DNA from: Aphanomyces cochlioides
Lineage: Eukaryota > Oomycota > Saprolegniomycetes > Saprolegniales > Verrucalvaceae
Assembly: GCA_019828595.1 (NCBI GenBank)
Contig: JAHQRK010000007.1
Coordinates: forward strand, 2,790,001-2,854,000
DNA: 64,000 bases
Direction of reading: 5' to 3'
Part shown: positions 1-12,400 of the stretch, one piece after another
Layout of the letters: each line of letters starts with the position of its first letter
Position numbering within the stretch: the first letter of the stretch is position 1
Made by a program: the position numbers and the translations under genes
Notes under the pieces: model-generated
The model's input: only the letters and a program-made list of their open reading frames with translations
The model's database searches: none
What the model was told of the DNA's origin: nothing

Positions 1-713
1 CCAGACCAGCAATTTCAACCACGTCGTTTCCATCACACGGGAGCTTCCAAAATTTCTTCACGCGGTCCCAAAGGGTTGAGCCTTGGATCACACTATACTT
101 GACTTGGAATTTTTGCGGAGGCAAATTCTCGTAATTGATCTTCTCAAATAAACCGACAGGATGCGAGTTCCAGAAAGGTAATTTGACCTTTGAAAACGCT
201 CGACGCCATATAAAAAAGAGCAAACCAGCACCAAAGACGGAAATATTCAACAAAACTTGAAATTGAATACCCTCCCATCCATCGTTGGCATCCAGTACCA
301 TTATTACTGATTCAGCTCGTTTGACGTGGTAGTCGAAATTTTCCGTCACTTGGTACTGAACATAATAGCGGCCTTCGCCGCGTCCTTTAACATAAAATGT
401 CGCTGAGGTCGTCCCTGTGCCAATGAATGATGATATGTCATGAATGTCCGTGCTTACCTTTGAGAATTCGAACTGGGTTGGGCGATATCTTCGGGAAATT
501 ACGTTCATCGTCTTCTCCTTTACTGGTAATGGCCATTTTGATGATAATATCTTCCGTTGGTGGCGGATCGCAGAAGATTGTCACCGAGACGTTCTTTCCC
601 GACACGATATAAGCACTTCCCGAGGGAACAGATATGACTCCCGCATAGACATTGCAAGCAAAAAGACACATTGACAAGATCAGCAACAGCACTTTGGCGC
701 TAACCATCAGCAT
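1..713 (-). CDS. OSCA/CSC1/TMEM63-like osmosensitive cation channel, N-terminal part (gene runs off the window)
   Basis: Two exons are visible: 458-713 and 1-414, with a 43-nt GT-AG intron at 415-457. The join keeps the frame (ILK-GTTSATFYVKGRG). The start at 713 gives a clear signal peptide (hydrophobic VLLLILSMCLFA, likely cut after NVYA). About 150 mostly beta-type residues follow, then one membrane segment (VLLNISVFGAGLLFFIW). After it come a basic stretch and the cytosolic motif LPFWNSHPVGLFEKINYENL, and the window ends at EIAGL, which in the CSC1/OSCA family precedes DAYVFLRF. In that family this region is TM0 and the first cytosolic loop of a calcium-permeable, tension-gated channel. 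The large extracytosolic domain before TM0 is unusual. The pore region lies outside the window, so the family call rests on the TM0/GLDA-type region only. Confidence 0.6.
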
Positions 714-1961
714 TGTCGTGATAGGATCAGCTTCTGTCGACCAGAGTGTTCCACGTCGATCGGTCGTAAATCGGACAACCCGACGGATGTGCTCCTCAAG
801 TACGATCTTAATTCCAAAGTACGAGCCTTCCGTACTCGGCCACTATCATCCTGAAACCTTGTTCACATGGCATCGATGAGAAATTTAGGGCATTAACGCA
901 TCAGGCCCATAGAACGCGCTCTTGATCTTTGCCGGTGCTTGGAGGAAATTCTGTCCTTTCTCCATCTTGAGATAAATTCAAAAGTGTCATTCATCGTACA
1001 ATGGTTTGCGAACTATTTTTTGTAGAAAGTGCAGAATGAGTATTAATAGCATGACAAACCGATATCCTGTTATCCGCAGGAGTTCTATTGAAGCTTTAAC
1101 CGACTTATCCACGCATCTACGCTATGAGAATTTGTGTTCTGTCAGGGGGAAACCTGGAAGCTGATACAAACAACAGCGATCGAACTTAGCAAGTGTGTTT
1201 TGGACTGGACAATTTGGCCAGAGGATCTGGCATCACAAGCAAGAGCATGGCGACAACTACAGTATTCGTTCATTCAAGCTATTTGACGTAATCTCATATT
1301 TGAATCTCAGCGGTTTCTAGAGCCATCTTGTACGATTTGGTAGAAGGTATACTATCCATTGTATTCACGTTGTCTTCCGCAAACGATCCTTCAGGACTCC
1401 AATGATACTTTCACCTCGTAGTTTAATTTGAATTTCTTCCTTTGCAATTGCTTCATGCTTTGGCCTTTTACTTTGCACTTATTAATACAAGTTAACCTCT
1501 TAAAGTCCCCTCAGAGTTTGCAATAACTCTCTACCAATCAAATTAAAGAATTAAGTAAAATTTTAATTTAATTGGCTAATTAATACTATAGTATAATGAG
1601 ATTGTTATTCCTGTCGAAGTGTCTGCAGCATATCCTCACGCCAAGTTCAGCTTCCAAAGCAACAATATTAAAAGATTCGCTAGTCTATTCACTCAGACAG
1701 CCTCGTTATTCCGTTGCAGTGGATTAAATATTGATTGATTGTAAAGTACTTGTTGACTTACTCAATTAGAAGGGACTGCATTTGAGGCCCATGAGAAATC
1801 TCCTCTCTGCCCAACTGGTCATTGATTGGCCAGTTGAAGCCAATAAAAACATTCAGAATTTCCATCATACGAATTTTGACTTGAATTTTGTATGGAGCGG
1901 GTGGTGATGACGATGATGCAAGTTTGAACATACACATTGATTCGAGCACCACTGAAACGAC
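714..1961. other. Divergent intergenic region, AT-rich, no supported gene
   Basis: This stretch separates two divergently transcribed genes. I see only short overlapping frames with no coding-like pattern. The part around 1440-1620 is very AT-rich and contains ATTGG/CCAAT pentamers (for example near 1535, 1571 and 1816), the same motif found in front of many genes in this window. Confidence 0.6.
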
Positions 1962-3456
1962 ATGAAGCCCGTTCAAGCGTTGCTTTGGGATATGGATGGC
2001 GTCCTTGCCGAAGTCTCTCGGTCTTACCGTGCTGCCATTGTCGACACTGCAGCAATCTATGGCGTGACAGTGACGCACGACGACATTGAGAAAGCCAAGC
2101 TTGCTGGCAATGCCAACAACGACTGGGTGCTCACGCACAAGCTCATCACAGCGCAAAACGCGGTCGTCACATTGGAACAAGTAACTGCAACGTTTGAAGA
2201 ATTATACCAAGGCACAGAATCGAAAGCTGGACTTTACAAACTCGAGACATTGATCCCGACCAAAGGTTTGCTCGTGGAACTCAACCGCAGACTTGCAAAG
2301 GGCATGGCCATCGTGACTGGACGACCCAAGAAAGACTGTATCAAGTTCTTGAGAGACTACGGGTACATATCTCGGATCGCTACTCGTTCCATAGAAGTCA
2401 TACGTGCTTTCTAGGCTCGAGGAATTGTTTCCAGTGATGGTTTGCATGGAAGATGCCCCGCCTAAACCATCCCCAGAGCCAATCCTTCTTGCGTTAAAAG
2501 CGTTGCAAGTCGGTGCGGATGAAGCCATCATGTTGGGCGATACAGTGGACGATATCTTGGCTGCAGCTAAAGCATCAGTGGTTGCATTTGGTGTCATAAC
2601 ACCACCTTCGTATGCTCAAGCGACCCTTAACTACGCCGACCCACCAATCACTCAAAAGCTGCTTTCATGTGGAGCTACCAAGGTACTGCGGCCTGGATGC
2701 ACCGAGCTTTTGGACGAAATCCCTTCCTTATCTGTCGGTTCTGTCCACACCAAGCCGATCGACACAGCATCGTGGTTTCAAGGTCCACGCGTAAGCTCTG
2801 TGGGTCGACAAACCAAGGAAACGTCTATCCAAGTTGAACTCAATTTAGATGGAAGTGGATTGTCCAAGGTACACCCTTGATGCTGTCTTCACGACCACTC
2901 ATGTGTTTTTAGATTGTTTCGGGCATTGGCTTTTTGGATCACATGCTGGAAGCAGTTGCCAAGCACGGTCGATTTAATCTTGTGCTCAATTGCAAAGGTG
3001 ATACGTGGATTGATGATCATCACACGACTGAAGACTGTGGTTTGGCATTGGGTGAAGCTTTTGACAAGGTAACAAACAACCTTTCAGCGACGTGTAATGA
3101 AAGTCTTGTAGGCTTTGGGCAAGCGTCAAGGCATTGCGCGATTTGGTTCAGCCATGGTTCCTCTTGACGAAGCTCTGGCTCGAGCCGTGGTGGACATTTC
3201 GAGCCGACCATCGAGTTGGATCGATTTGAAATTGACGCGTCCTAGCATCGGGACGCTGTCGACGGAAATGATTCCACATTTCTTTGAATCGTTCGCCAGC
3301 TGTGCTCGCTTGACGTTGCATGTCGATGTACTCAAAGGCGTGAACGACCACCACAAAGCCGAAGCGTCGTTCAAGTCGTTTGCGAGAGCCTTGTTTGAAG
3401 CCGTACGCTTGGATGCTTCGGCTGGTATTCCTAGCACTAAAGGTTTGTTGGCGTAA
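1962..3456 (+). CDS. HIS3: Fusion of HAD-family phosphatase and imidazoleglycerol-phosphate dehydratase (histidine biosynthesis)
   Basis: Four exons: 1962-2362, 2415-2868, 2913-3068 and 3112-3456 (introns of 52, 44 and 43 nt), giving 451 residues. The N-terminal half is a HAD phosphatase: motif I DMDGV (10-14), motif II IVTGRP (117-122), a lysine in PPKPSPEP (about 151) and motif [10 protein letters not shown] (173-180). The cap sits between motifs I and II, so it is the IA type. The C-terminal half (from about 255) is IGP dehydratase: [13 protein letters not shown], the metal ligands DDHHTTED, and [10 protein letters not shown] near the end. IGPD makes imidazole-acetol phosphate from imidazoleglycerol phosphate. 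The HAD half could supply histidinol-phosphatase, as in bacterial HisB, but that is inference; HisB uses a different HAD class. The gene ends 21 nt from the convergent F-box gene. Confidence 0.9.
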
Positions 3457-3477
3457 AACTGTCTTAACGCATTCCAT

Positions 3478-5388
3478 TTATTGATGGAAGTTGAAAATTT
3501 TGATTGTTGTATCGGCACTGCCAGATATAATTTTTACTAAGTCGATTTGGAGTGCAAAGACTGCTGATGCATGTCCTTCCACTGACTGTACACATGACTT
3601 TGGCCGTCTGATATCCCATAGCTTGATTGTTCGGTCATACGAGCCCGAAACAATCGAGGTGTCATGCAAATCGACAGACATCACAGCACCTGTGTGGCCT
3701 TCAAGAGTGGAAGCACATGTACTATCTCGTCGATCCCATACTTTGACAGTTGAGTCAGACCCTCCACTGACAAGTAAACTGCCTTTGGCCTAGTCACACA
3801 GCATCACGCATTAATCTCAATAAAGTCCAACTTGGAATTACCTGGAGACCATTGACTTGGTTGCCCCTCGAGTGACCCAAAAACGTTTGAATGCATCGTC
3901 CTTGAATTGCGTCCCAAACCTGAATTCCACGACGTCTGCATCCAGTTGCGATAACATTGCAGGTTTCTTCCCACTAATTTGCATCGAGATATTTATGCCT
4001 CGGGAACTTTTTCTCTTGTACCTTTAAACAATAAATGGGGTTTGCAGGCTCGTCGTTTAGAGTTGTGACCAAGTCTCCATTGTCGGCATTCCAAATATGC
4101 ACCGTAGAATCCCAGCTTCCACTGGCAATGCGCGAGCCACAAGCGTCCAAACTACTGACCCATCCAGTGTGTGCGCGCAAAGTTCCCACGCACTGGCCCG
4201 ACTATGAGAAATAATAGGGAAATGACATGAGAGCTCAGTGGATGTACCTGCAAGCTCCACAACTTCACAGTCTTGTCATAGGAACCACTTATCAATGTAT
4301 TGCCATGAATATGCAGGGCCCAAACCGGTCCACCGTGACCGTAGAACGAATAGAGCTTTTGCACGGCGCGAGTCTATCAAGATTCGTCTATCTAACGAGA
4401 AATATTGGGTTTACCTGTCGATGATGCTGTTGGGCGAGTAAGTTGATAGGTTGCGACGAATCTAGTGTCATTTCAATATCAGGGAGCCAGAAGTTTGTAC
4501 CATCTGAGCGAGGAGCCAAGGACCAGAGCATTAAACTTCCATCGTCGGAGCCAGATACCTATCGAGATAATCAATCAGCTCTCAAATGACCCCTGAGGAG
4601 ATAATTCACCAAAGAGTCGTCCTCAAACTGGAGGCACGTCACAGTGCCGTTGTGACCCGACAAAGTTGTAATGACAGCTTTACCACTTGACCAATTGTGC
4701 TCTAATATATGACGCTCTTTGTATGTCTCAACCCATCGATGGTCTTGGTTAGTTGGTTGAATTGCTGCTTCATTTATTTGAGACAAGCAAACACGCTGGC
4801 TCCAGCGACGGAAATACATAGCTTTCCAAAACACGTCCGTCATGACCATATCATGCCAAGTGTGATTCACCAACAGAACGGCGTGGAGAGAAGTAACATC
4901 CAGGAAGGCAAATATTTTGACCGTAACATCGTCCGCACACCACGTAAAAGGAGCTTGAGATTGCCTGATTGCGCATGATCGATCCAAGAAGAGTCCTGTT
5001 CTGGTTTACCTGTACAATTGACACTTCGCTCGCAGCAAATCTTTTTGCACTCGTGCATATTTTTCGTCTGTCGCACGCAAGACACACTAATCACGTACGA
5101 TTCAGCTACTTCGCGCGCTTCAACACGCAAGTTACCTCCAAATGATCTACTCGTGTCTGCAACTCGCGCTTACTTGCTTGCTGCTCTTGATTCTCCAACG
5201 ATGCGCGCAATCTATTCATCACATCCATTTTCGAACAACCTGCAAGGAGCGTACCTGCTAAAGATATGCTCAATTTGCTCGTTCTTGACATTCAAATCTT
5301 CCTGCATCACGGATAGAACACCCCGGAAGAGATCAAGCTCTTGTCTTAGGTATGCATTTTCTCGTTCCAGTGATTCCTTTGAGTCCAT
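3478..5388 (-). CDS. Coiled-coil / F-box / WD40-repeat protein (probable SCF ubiquitin ligase substrate adaptor)
   Basis: Nine exons on the minus strand: 5255-5388, 5136-5211, 5010-5086, 4610-4964, 4415-4558, 4248-4373, 4022-4192, 3842-3973 and 3478-3789 (introns 41-55 nt), giving 508 residues. The first about 95 residues are a charged coiled coil (ESLERENAYLRQELDL). An F-box-like segment follows (DDVTVKIFAFLDVTSLHAVL, then VNHTWHDMV). The rest is a WD40 propeller with repeated GSYDKTVKLW, SGSWDSTVHIW, SGGSDSTVKVW and SGSYDRTIKLW units. F-box/WD40 proteins bind SKP1 and recruit substrates to cullin-RING ligases. A start at 4987 looks possible but lies inside an intron. The true start at 5388 has an in-frame stop upstream. 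The substrate cannot be told. Confidence 0.85.
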
Positions 5389-7043
5389 CCTTGTTGAAAG
5401 TAAAAATGGCGCGCGTGTGACCTTTCACATTCGCCAGCAAGTTCTGCGCTGTTGCTTTATCATTGGCTGGCTGCAAGGAAGATTCAACGGGATTGGCAGT
5501 GGAATCTGATGTGCTCCCTGACCGCTCTGTCTGTGTACAACCTCCTCAGATATGCCATTTAAATTTACGGAGGAAGTCTGTCTTCGGTCGGCCGTCGATT
5601 AAGCGCGCGTGTACTTTCTCCAGCTCGTCAAAACACAAAATGAAGTACTAGTACTAGTACTCAAGTAAGATGGAAATGATTTCTGTAATAAATGAATATT
5701 TCTAATTTAATTAAAAAGTTTCTGATTTGCCTGAAGATTCATGCAGAGCCAAGTACGTGAGGAAAAAACTGTTGCCCCGTTTGGATGGCTTATGTGCCAC
5801 TTGACACCAACGAGGAAATTCTTTATGATCCTCTTTCCCTTGATTTCTTTGGAAAATAAGACTCATCGTATGATTTCGTGTTAAACTCTACGCTTCGAAA
5901 AATCAATTAAGGACGATTTCCTGTTGAATATGAGCGATTCATGAAGGAAGCGCATTTCAGTTCTTTGATCGCGTGCATGACAACTTGTTCATGTGTCCCT
6001 ACCAATTTACAACTTGAGATGATTAATAAGTTATTCTATTGTTCGGTTAAAATAAAGGGTTTTGATGTGACCCTTGAAGATCTCAAATTTCTGTCATGAC
6101 TTGAGGCTTTTTCATTCAGCATGCCTTTGATTGTCTTGGACCAAGTGCCTTCGTCAGGAACAGAACATTCTGGTTTGAAAGCCACAACCTCGATGTGAGA
6201 TACACAGTCATGGTATTGTTACTAGCTTGGATGTTGGATCATATTTGAAAAAGTTTTGCCCACGATGCTTGATATAGTTTCATCGGACGCTGCAAGCAGG
6301 GAGCTCGAAAAATCTTGGTTGTGTGGAACTTGGCAACAATGTGACAAAACGCATTGGCAACCAAAACCATTGGAGCTCCAGATTGGATAGCTTGATACTT
6401 CACGAACCATGGGCATGGGCAGTCGCTTGTCGACGGAAGGGCATTCTTGAAGACGATGAAAATTAGCAATCTGTTGAAGTGTATCTGTGAGTACTGTATA
6501 AGCAGTGCTTCAGAAGCTTGTAATTCTCCCACACAGCAATCGTATAGGAACAATGAGCGTTGGGCAGATTTCGCTTTCAAAGATTGCTTGTAAACCTCGA
6601 CCATTCACTGGGGGCAATGGCTTTTGATCGTTTCCAGACTTCTTGGCCCTCATCATTCTCAGCAGGTCAATGCTCCAAAATGTACTCTGAACGTGTGTAG
6701 CCGTTGAATTTGCGCAGATGCAATTTCAAACTTCCTCTGTGACCAGGCATTTGTCTGCAGATAGACATTCGATGCATCTGTAGGATTTTGTATTGGTCAG
6801 ACCACTGCGCTCACATGAACGACGGGGGAAAGCCACAGCACATTTGGAATTCCATCCTTCAGCATACGAAAGTAATGGTGCACTCGAACCATATACCGTG
6901 CCATCCATGTCGAGATTTTCACAATTGATTTGAGCATTGGCATGTTATTAAACTGGTTGGTCTGTCACTCACCATTTTGTGCCTTCAGATGGTGCTTGTA
7001 AACGGATTGGGTGATAACATTATGGTTTGATCAATCATTACGA
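5389..7043. other. Intergenic stretch with decayed sequence and a small palindromic repeat
   Basis: No intact gene is supported here. At 5644-5661 there is a self-complementary run of ACTAGT units (AGTACTAGTACTAGTACT). The part around 5690-6200 is AT-rich and featureless. The part 6222-6960 carries minus-strand coding-like fragments described separately. Confidence 0.5.
6222..6960 (-). pseudogene. Possible decayed protein-coding gene, family not recognised
   Basis: On the minus strand, 6960 down to about 6670 reads in one frame as protein-like sequence (RYMVRVHHYFRMLKDGIPNV, then after a single TGA, NPTDASNVYLQTNAWSQRKF). Towards 6222 similar coding-like stretches continue but change frame and meet several stops. 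A candidate donor (GTGAGT) lies near 6973. This pattern suggests a broken gene rather than random sequence, but I could not match the fragments to a family, and a spliced functional gene is not excluded. Confidence 0.25.
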
Positions 7044-8619
7044 TTAAGCATCCCAGCGAGATCTCTTGGGAGGACGTCGCGATTTATCATCGGTGTCAGC
7101 TACAGGTCTCTCTACAGGCGGTTGTGTAGTTTGTGTATTTTCTGATGGTTTTTCGATGGGCGTTCCAACGAGTGGAGTTGATGCATCCACAACAGCTTTC
7201 ACTTGGTCGAATTTTGGCGCTTGGGTTTCTTCTATTCGTAAAATGAATTACGAGGAGACGTCATTCAGTACCTCCAGCTGTGACTTTGAGGCGCTTGGCA
7301 GATTCAAGGCTTTGACGGATCAATAAATCACCTTCCCTTCGCCGCTGCAACGCTTCTAACTTCTTCTTTTGCTCAGCAAGTCTTCGCTCGCCAAACGACT
7401 GAATTGTGGGCGGGAGATCCAGCGACCTTCTATTAATACGCTTTTCGACTTGCCAAATGCGTTCTTGCAATTGTAAAAGCTCCACAGCTGTGGCATTTTC
7501 GAGTTCAAAAAATGAACGATAGTGTTTGGCTACTTTGAGCAATGTCTCATCACTCATTAGTGATTGCTCCATGGATTTCACCCACTTTGCCGCGCGTTCA
7601 CGTGTGTCTTTCATCGCATCCCATTCTTCGAGTAAGCTCTCTTCGTCGTTGATATCTTCGACGGCTTTGATGTGCTTACGGATAAAATTGTAATTTGGTG
7701 CATTGGCATAACCAAGTGTCTTGAGGTATTCCATAATGGCCAGCAAATGACGAGCGCCTGGCAAGCCTTCCACAATCAATTCTGGATGCAACTCTGTGAA
7801 GTACTCCTTCATCTCGATCACGACTTCGCGATTTTTCTTCTGTGCATCATATGCCCATGGCAATTCTCCGCGAATAAAATCCAACACTAGATACATCCAC
7901 GACCACAAATCGTCCCGGCGACCCAGGTCTTCCCTTCGATGGGCTTGCAACGAGGCGTACATGGAGGTGCCACGAAATTCAGCCTTCTCACGAGCCATCA
8001 TAGGTTTTCCCTCTGGGTCTAAGTGCTGTTTCGACAGACCAAAGTCAATAATGTGATAACGCCTAGAGCGCATAGCTTTGAGACGGATTATCATGATAAA
8101 ATGATTTACTTGTTGGCCTCTTTTCCATTGGAAAGAGCAAAATTCGACGCCTTGATGTCGCGATGAATATATCCTGCGTTGTGAAACGATTCAAGACAAT
8201 CGAGCATCTGAACAGCAGCTGAGACGCATTTCGTCAATGGCACTCCATGCGTCGCATCCGGCTGGGATCGGATTTTGGACATATTGTCGCCCAACAATTC
8301 CATGATCAAGATAAAATTCTCGCCATGTTTGCCATGATGGTGGTACTTGCACACGTACGGACTCTTCTTTTGCAAAGACAAGAGTACTTGACTTTCCCAT
8401 TCGAGCACCGGCTTCATTTGACTCGGCGCTTCGACTTTGACGGCCACTTTATGAGCCGAGTTGGTCAAGTCAAACGCAGTGTAAATTTGACTAAACGTGC
8501 CTTCGCCAATCTTTTCCATGACACGCCACCGGTTGAGGAGAATGTCGCCATTCTATGTCATCTATCACACGCTGTCGACAAGCGAGCAGTCTTACCAGGA
8601 GCAAGTTCTTCTCGTCCAT
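7044..8619 (-). CDS. CK1-superfamily (tau-tubulin-kinase-like) protein kinase
   Basis: Four exons: 8596-8619, 8110-8552, 7272-8062 and 7044-7231 (introns 43, 47 and 40 nt), 481 residues. Kinase motifs in order: glycine loop IGEGTFSQIY, AVKVEA (ATP lysine), catalytic loop HRDIKASNFAL, DFGLSKQ, and the CK1/TTBK hallmark GTSMYASLQAHRREDLGRRD with DDLWSWMYLVLDF. The activation segment lacks APE, as in the CK1 group. After the kinase come a charged helical region and a low-complexity tail ending in KRSRWDA. The eight-residue first exon is inferred from splice sites; an in-frame TAA lies upstream, next to a TATAAAA run about 40 nt before the ATG. The substrate is unknown. Confidence 0.85.
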
Positions 8620-9408
8620 CTCGATCCCTTGGCGATGTCTGGTCGCGAGGAGAATGCAAAATCTTTTTTATACAGACAGTCGCCATACAAACACCCATAT
8701 TCAATTTAAAACATTCCATCTTTCACTCCAGAATACTGTCAAAGTCGATATGGCGCCATATCACTTTTAAAAGGTCCGGGGTGCAGTGGTTAAGAGAAAA
8801 GTTCGAACATGCACTTTCTTGCATCCCCCGACAACACCAGCGTCGCAAGTTCATCGGTAGTTCCGCCAATTACGCTAGACACGATGCCGAGCTTTGATCT
8901 AAAGCACATTCATTGGGGTCCATACACTTTCTGTCTTGAATCAAGATTTCGTGGGCTTCAGAAATGTGTCTTGCGCTCTTGTATGAACTCGGGACTCATC
9001 CATGATGATTCTTGCTCGTGCTTTAACGTCATAGATTGAGAATTCCAAATTTCAAGCAGGATGACGCACTTGCTTCACTAGGTCAATGCCATGGGAATGC
9101 ATTTCGTGTATATCAAGAGCTGGCCCCTTGGACTATCGGTTATAGTCGAGCAGTGCTAGTTTCACAGATCTAAAAGTGCCTGGATTTGTTGAGAGGAATC
9201 ATTTAGCATGATGGAATTACCTCACCAGCTTCTTGCGGAGAAAGATGAAGACAATATGAGGCTGGATGATTGATGATTGATAAGGACACAAAGAATCGGT
9301 TTCACATTCGGTTTTGCCTTTGTCATGAGCGACCCATGGCTGTACCAGCGCGGGAATCTAATCGCCCCGATGCATGACAAGTAGTAGGAGCACCTTAGAC
9401 CTCAGCTT
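8620..9408. other. Divergent intergenic region, no supported gene
   Basis: This lies between the kinase (-) and the EF-hand/IQ/WW gene (+). One 76-codon frame at 8809-9039 has no recognisable motif. A short tRNA-like string near 8771-8815 was considered and rejected. Promoters for both flanking genes should lie here. Confidence 0.5.
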
Positions 9409-12400
9409 ATGGCATGCAATAGGCCCATGTACTTGGACGTGACGAGTCTCAAGAGCTTGTTCCATCAACGACGACACAGCAGCCATGTCAGCACCATTCT
9501 GGGGGGACAAAATAATCCGCGACGGCGAAAACGACGCAAGAGTGTCAACCAACAGGACGAGCGTGCTCCCAAACCACAGATTCCGCTTCAAACCAAGTCA
9601 AACCACGTCGAACAGCAGGAGCAGGAACACCACGCAGTCGTAGCAGCACAGTTGGGCATGTCCGTCGAAGAGGTCGCGACGTTGGAGGCCAACATGTCTG
9701 ATCGTTTTGACGACGATATTGAGCGATACCGTCAAGTTTTTGATGAATTCGACGTCGACAAGAGCGGTGCCATCTCATCAGACGAGCTGCAGACGCTCTT
9801 GCAAGCACTTGGCGACAAAGACATTGATATTGACGACATCATGGCTCGCGCTGATGCCGACGGCAATGGTCAAATCGACTTCGACGAATTCATCGACATG
9901 GTCAAGGCTCGAAAAAGGTTACATTTGTCGGTAAAACTTTCACCAAATTGAACGACTGATAGGTTGCTCGCCGTGGCGAAGTACATGGGCACGTCCACGT
10001 CAATTCTCAAGCAGTCATCCTCGCTACAGCAATCACAGCAGTCTCCATTGGCAGCGTTGCCCCCGCTTAAAATGTCAACCATGCAGTCCAAGAAGCACAT
10101 GAAGCAGTATAATGTAAGAACAACTGCAGATATCTTTGCGAGGCTCATTGGTGGTCGTAGAGGTACTGGACTCGCCCAACACCAAGTTGTCTTCGGCCTG
10201 GAGCCAACGTTGACTTGACGACGTTGCGACGAGAACTTGCGTTGTCAGAATACGGCCTGAAAGCACTCGATATGAAATGTACTTTGGATATTCCATGCTC
10301 ATGACACGAGCTCGCAGTGTAGTACGCGAAGATGTTCAATGGGTTCAAGCCAATGTGCCGGTCACGTCGCTGAAAGCGCAGCTCTTTTGTCAGAAATGGG
10401 GCGCTGAAAAGATGAACGCGTTCTTGTCGCGGATTCTCCTCAACTTTCAAGCACGGGCGTTCTTCAAATGGCGAGACTATCTCGTCTTTCTTCAAGCCAA
10501 AGCCAAGGCGGATAAATATCTCAAGTGCAAAGCAGGTTCGCGTCTCACGACGCTCATGGCGAGTTGGGAGCACAAAACGATGGCCAGAGCATGGGTCGTT
10601 TGGACGCGTGAGTGTCAAGAAGAAGCGCGGAATGAGAAAATTTCAAGTGCCCTCGAGATCCAGCGCCTTGTGCGAGGTTTTCTAGCCCGCACGGCTGTCG
10701 TGCGACACCAAGAGCGTGTCGGCGCCACGCACATTCAACGCATCGTTCGAGGATTCCTTGGACGGCGTTTTGTTGCACGCCGCCGCAGATCCATTCTCGA
10801 ACATACATCGGCAACGCTGCTTCAACGAGCTTATCGTGGTTTCGCCGGACGCAGGCTTGCAAGAATTCTATTTCAAAGTCAAGCTGAAACTCGTGGTGCC
10901 ATGCGCATTCAGCGTGCTTTTCGAGCATACCAGCAAAAGCTTTTTGCACGAGCTGTCGCCCAGACCACCAGACTTCATGCAGCAGCAACAACGATTCAGT
11001 CCGCTGGTCGACGACTGTTGGCAGTCCGGGAAGTCCAGCGCCGACGACACGCCAAACTTCGGGAAACGTCAGCCCGACGTATTCAACGAGTGGCTCGCGG
11101 CATGCTAGGACGACGGCGGTGTGCTTCGCGAAGGCAGCAGCGTTTGGCCGCTGTCAAGATCCAAAGCCACTTTAAAGGAAGCCAAGGACGACGTCGAGCC
11201 AAGCGCGTTCGAGATGAAAAAGCTGTCAAGCGGTTGATGGTCCGGCGGGAACGAGCGGCATTGCGGATCCAAGCAGCGTGGAGGGGCAAAACGGGAAGGT
11301 AAGGAGAAAACCTGCCTTGGCCATCCATGTAAATGCCTTGTAGATATGCCTATCACGTCAAATTGCGGGCCAAAAAGGAGAAAGAATTGCAAATGCAATT
11401 GACACGACACAAGAGTGCTGTGCGTATCCAAGCTGTCTACCGAGGATACAAATGTCGTTTGCTCTGTGCTCACTTGAGCGCCGAGCGAGCACTTCGTCGA
11501 CGAAGAGAGCAGCAAGAACGGGCAGCGTTGAAAATTCAAGCACTTTGGCGGGGATATCATGGACGTCTTGGCGTGCATCTAAAGAAGCAGGCCAAGACAG
11601 CCATCGAGCGCGAAGAAAAGCTGGCCGCAATCAAGATTCAAAGCATTGCACGTGGCAAAATCGCACGGCAAGAGGCGCAACGTGAAGAACAAAAACGCAG
11701 ACGGGAAATTCAGCGACATATGCAGCGAGAAGCAGCTGCAACAACAATTCAATCGGCGGTGCGAGGCATATTGGGTCGAAAGCGGGCAGCGGCGAAACGT
11801 GCCCTATATCAAACGAGCGCCCAGGAAGCGCTTTCCAAGTTGGTCAAGCATGCCAAGGAAGAAGCAGCAATTCGTATCCAATGCTGTGCACGGGGATACC
11901 TCAGTCGACAGAAATATCGCCGGCGGCTTCGTGAGCACAAAGCCAAGTTGGCCCAGCTGGAAGTGGAACGACGCGAAGCGAATGCAGTGATTCGAATTCA
12001 ATGCGCTCTTCGGAAGAAGAAAGCCACGAAAGTGCTTGCCCAAAGACGCATGGAGTTCCAAAAGCGCATCGCAATGATGGCATCGGAGAAAGCGACGGAA
12101 GAAATCGCACGCTTACGGCGGCAGCAAGAAGAGGAGCTCGCGGCGATCAAGATGCAACTCATCATGGAAAAACACGCGATTGAGCAAGAGGCTGTACGTC
12201 TCCGAGAGGAAGTGGAACGTCGTCGGGCTGACGAGCTGCTCAAGTTGGCCGAAGAACAAAAGCAAATTGCAAGCGATAAACTGGCCGCCATGTTGGAAAC
12301 ATCACACACGGAAGAGGCACTGGAGACACTTCGGCAAGAAGAAAATGAAGCACGTGAGCTACAACTTGAGCGAGCACGAATTGCATCGGCAGAGGAAAAG

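Noticed and set aside
4571..4987. F-box protein starting at ATG 4987
   Set aside because: That ATG lies in the intron 4965-5009. The upstream exons join in phase and give a continuous protein.
5390..5650. Minus-strand open stretch upstream of the F-box gene start
   Set aside because: It reads as plausible protein without an ATG, but no splice pair of normal length brings it into frame with the first coding exon; it may be 5' UTR.
8771..8815. tRNA-like string with AGTGGTTAAG and GTTCGAA
   Set aside because: The two boxes are only about 12 nt apart, and no acceptor stem or anticodon arm can be drawn.
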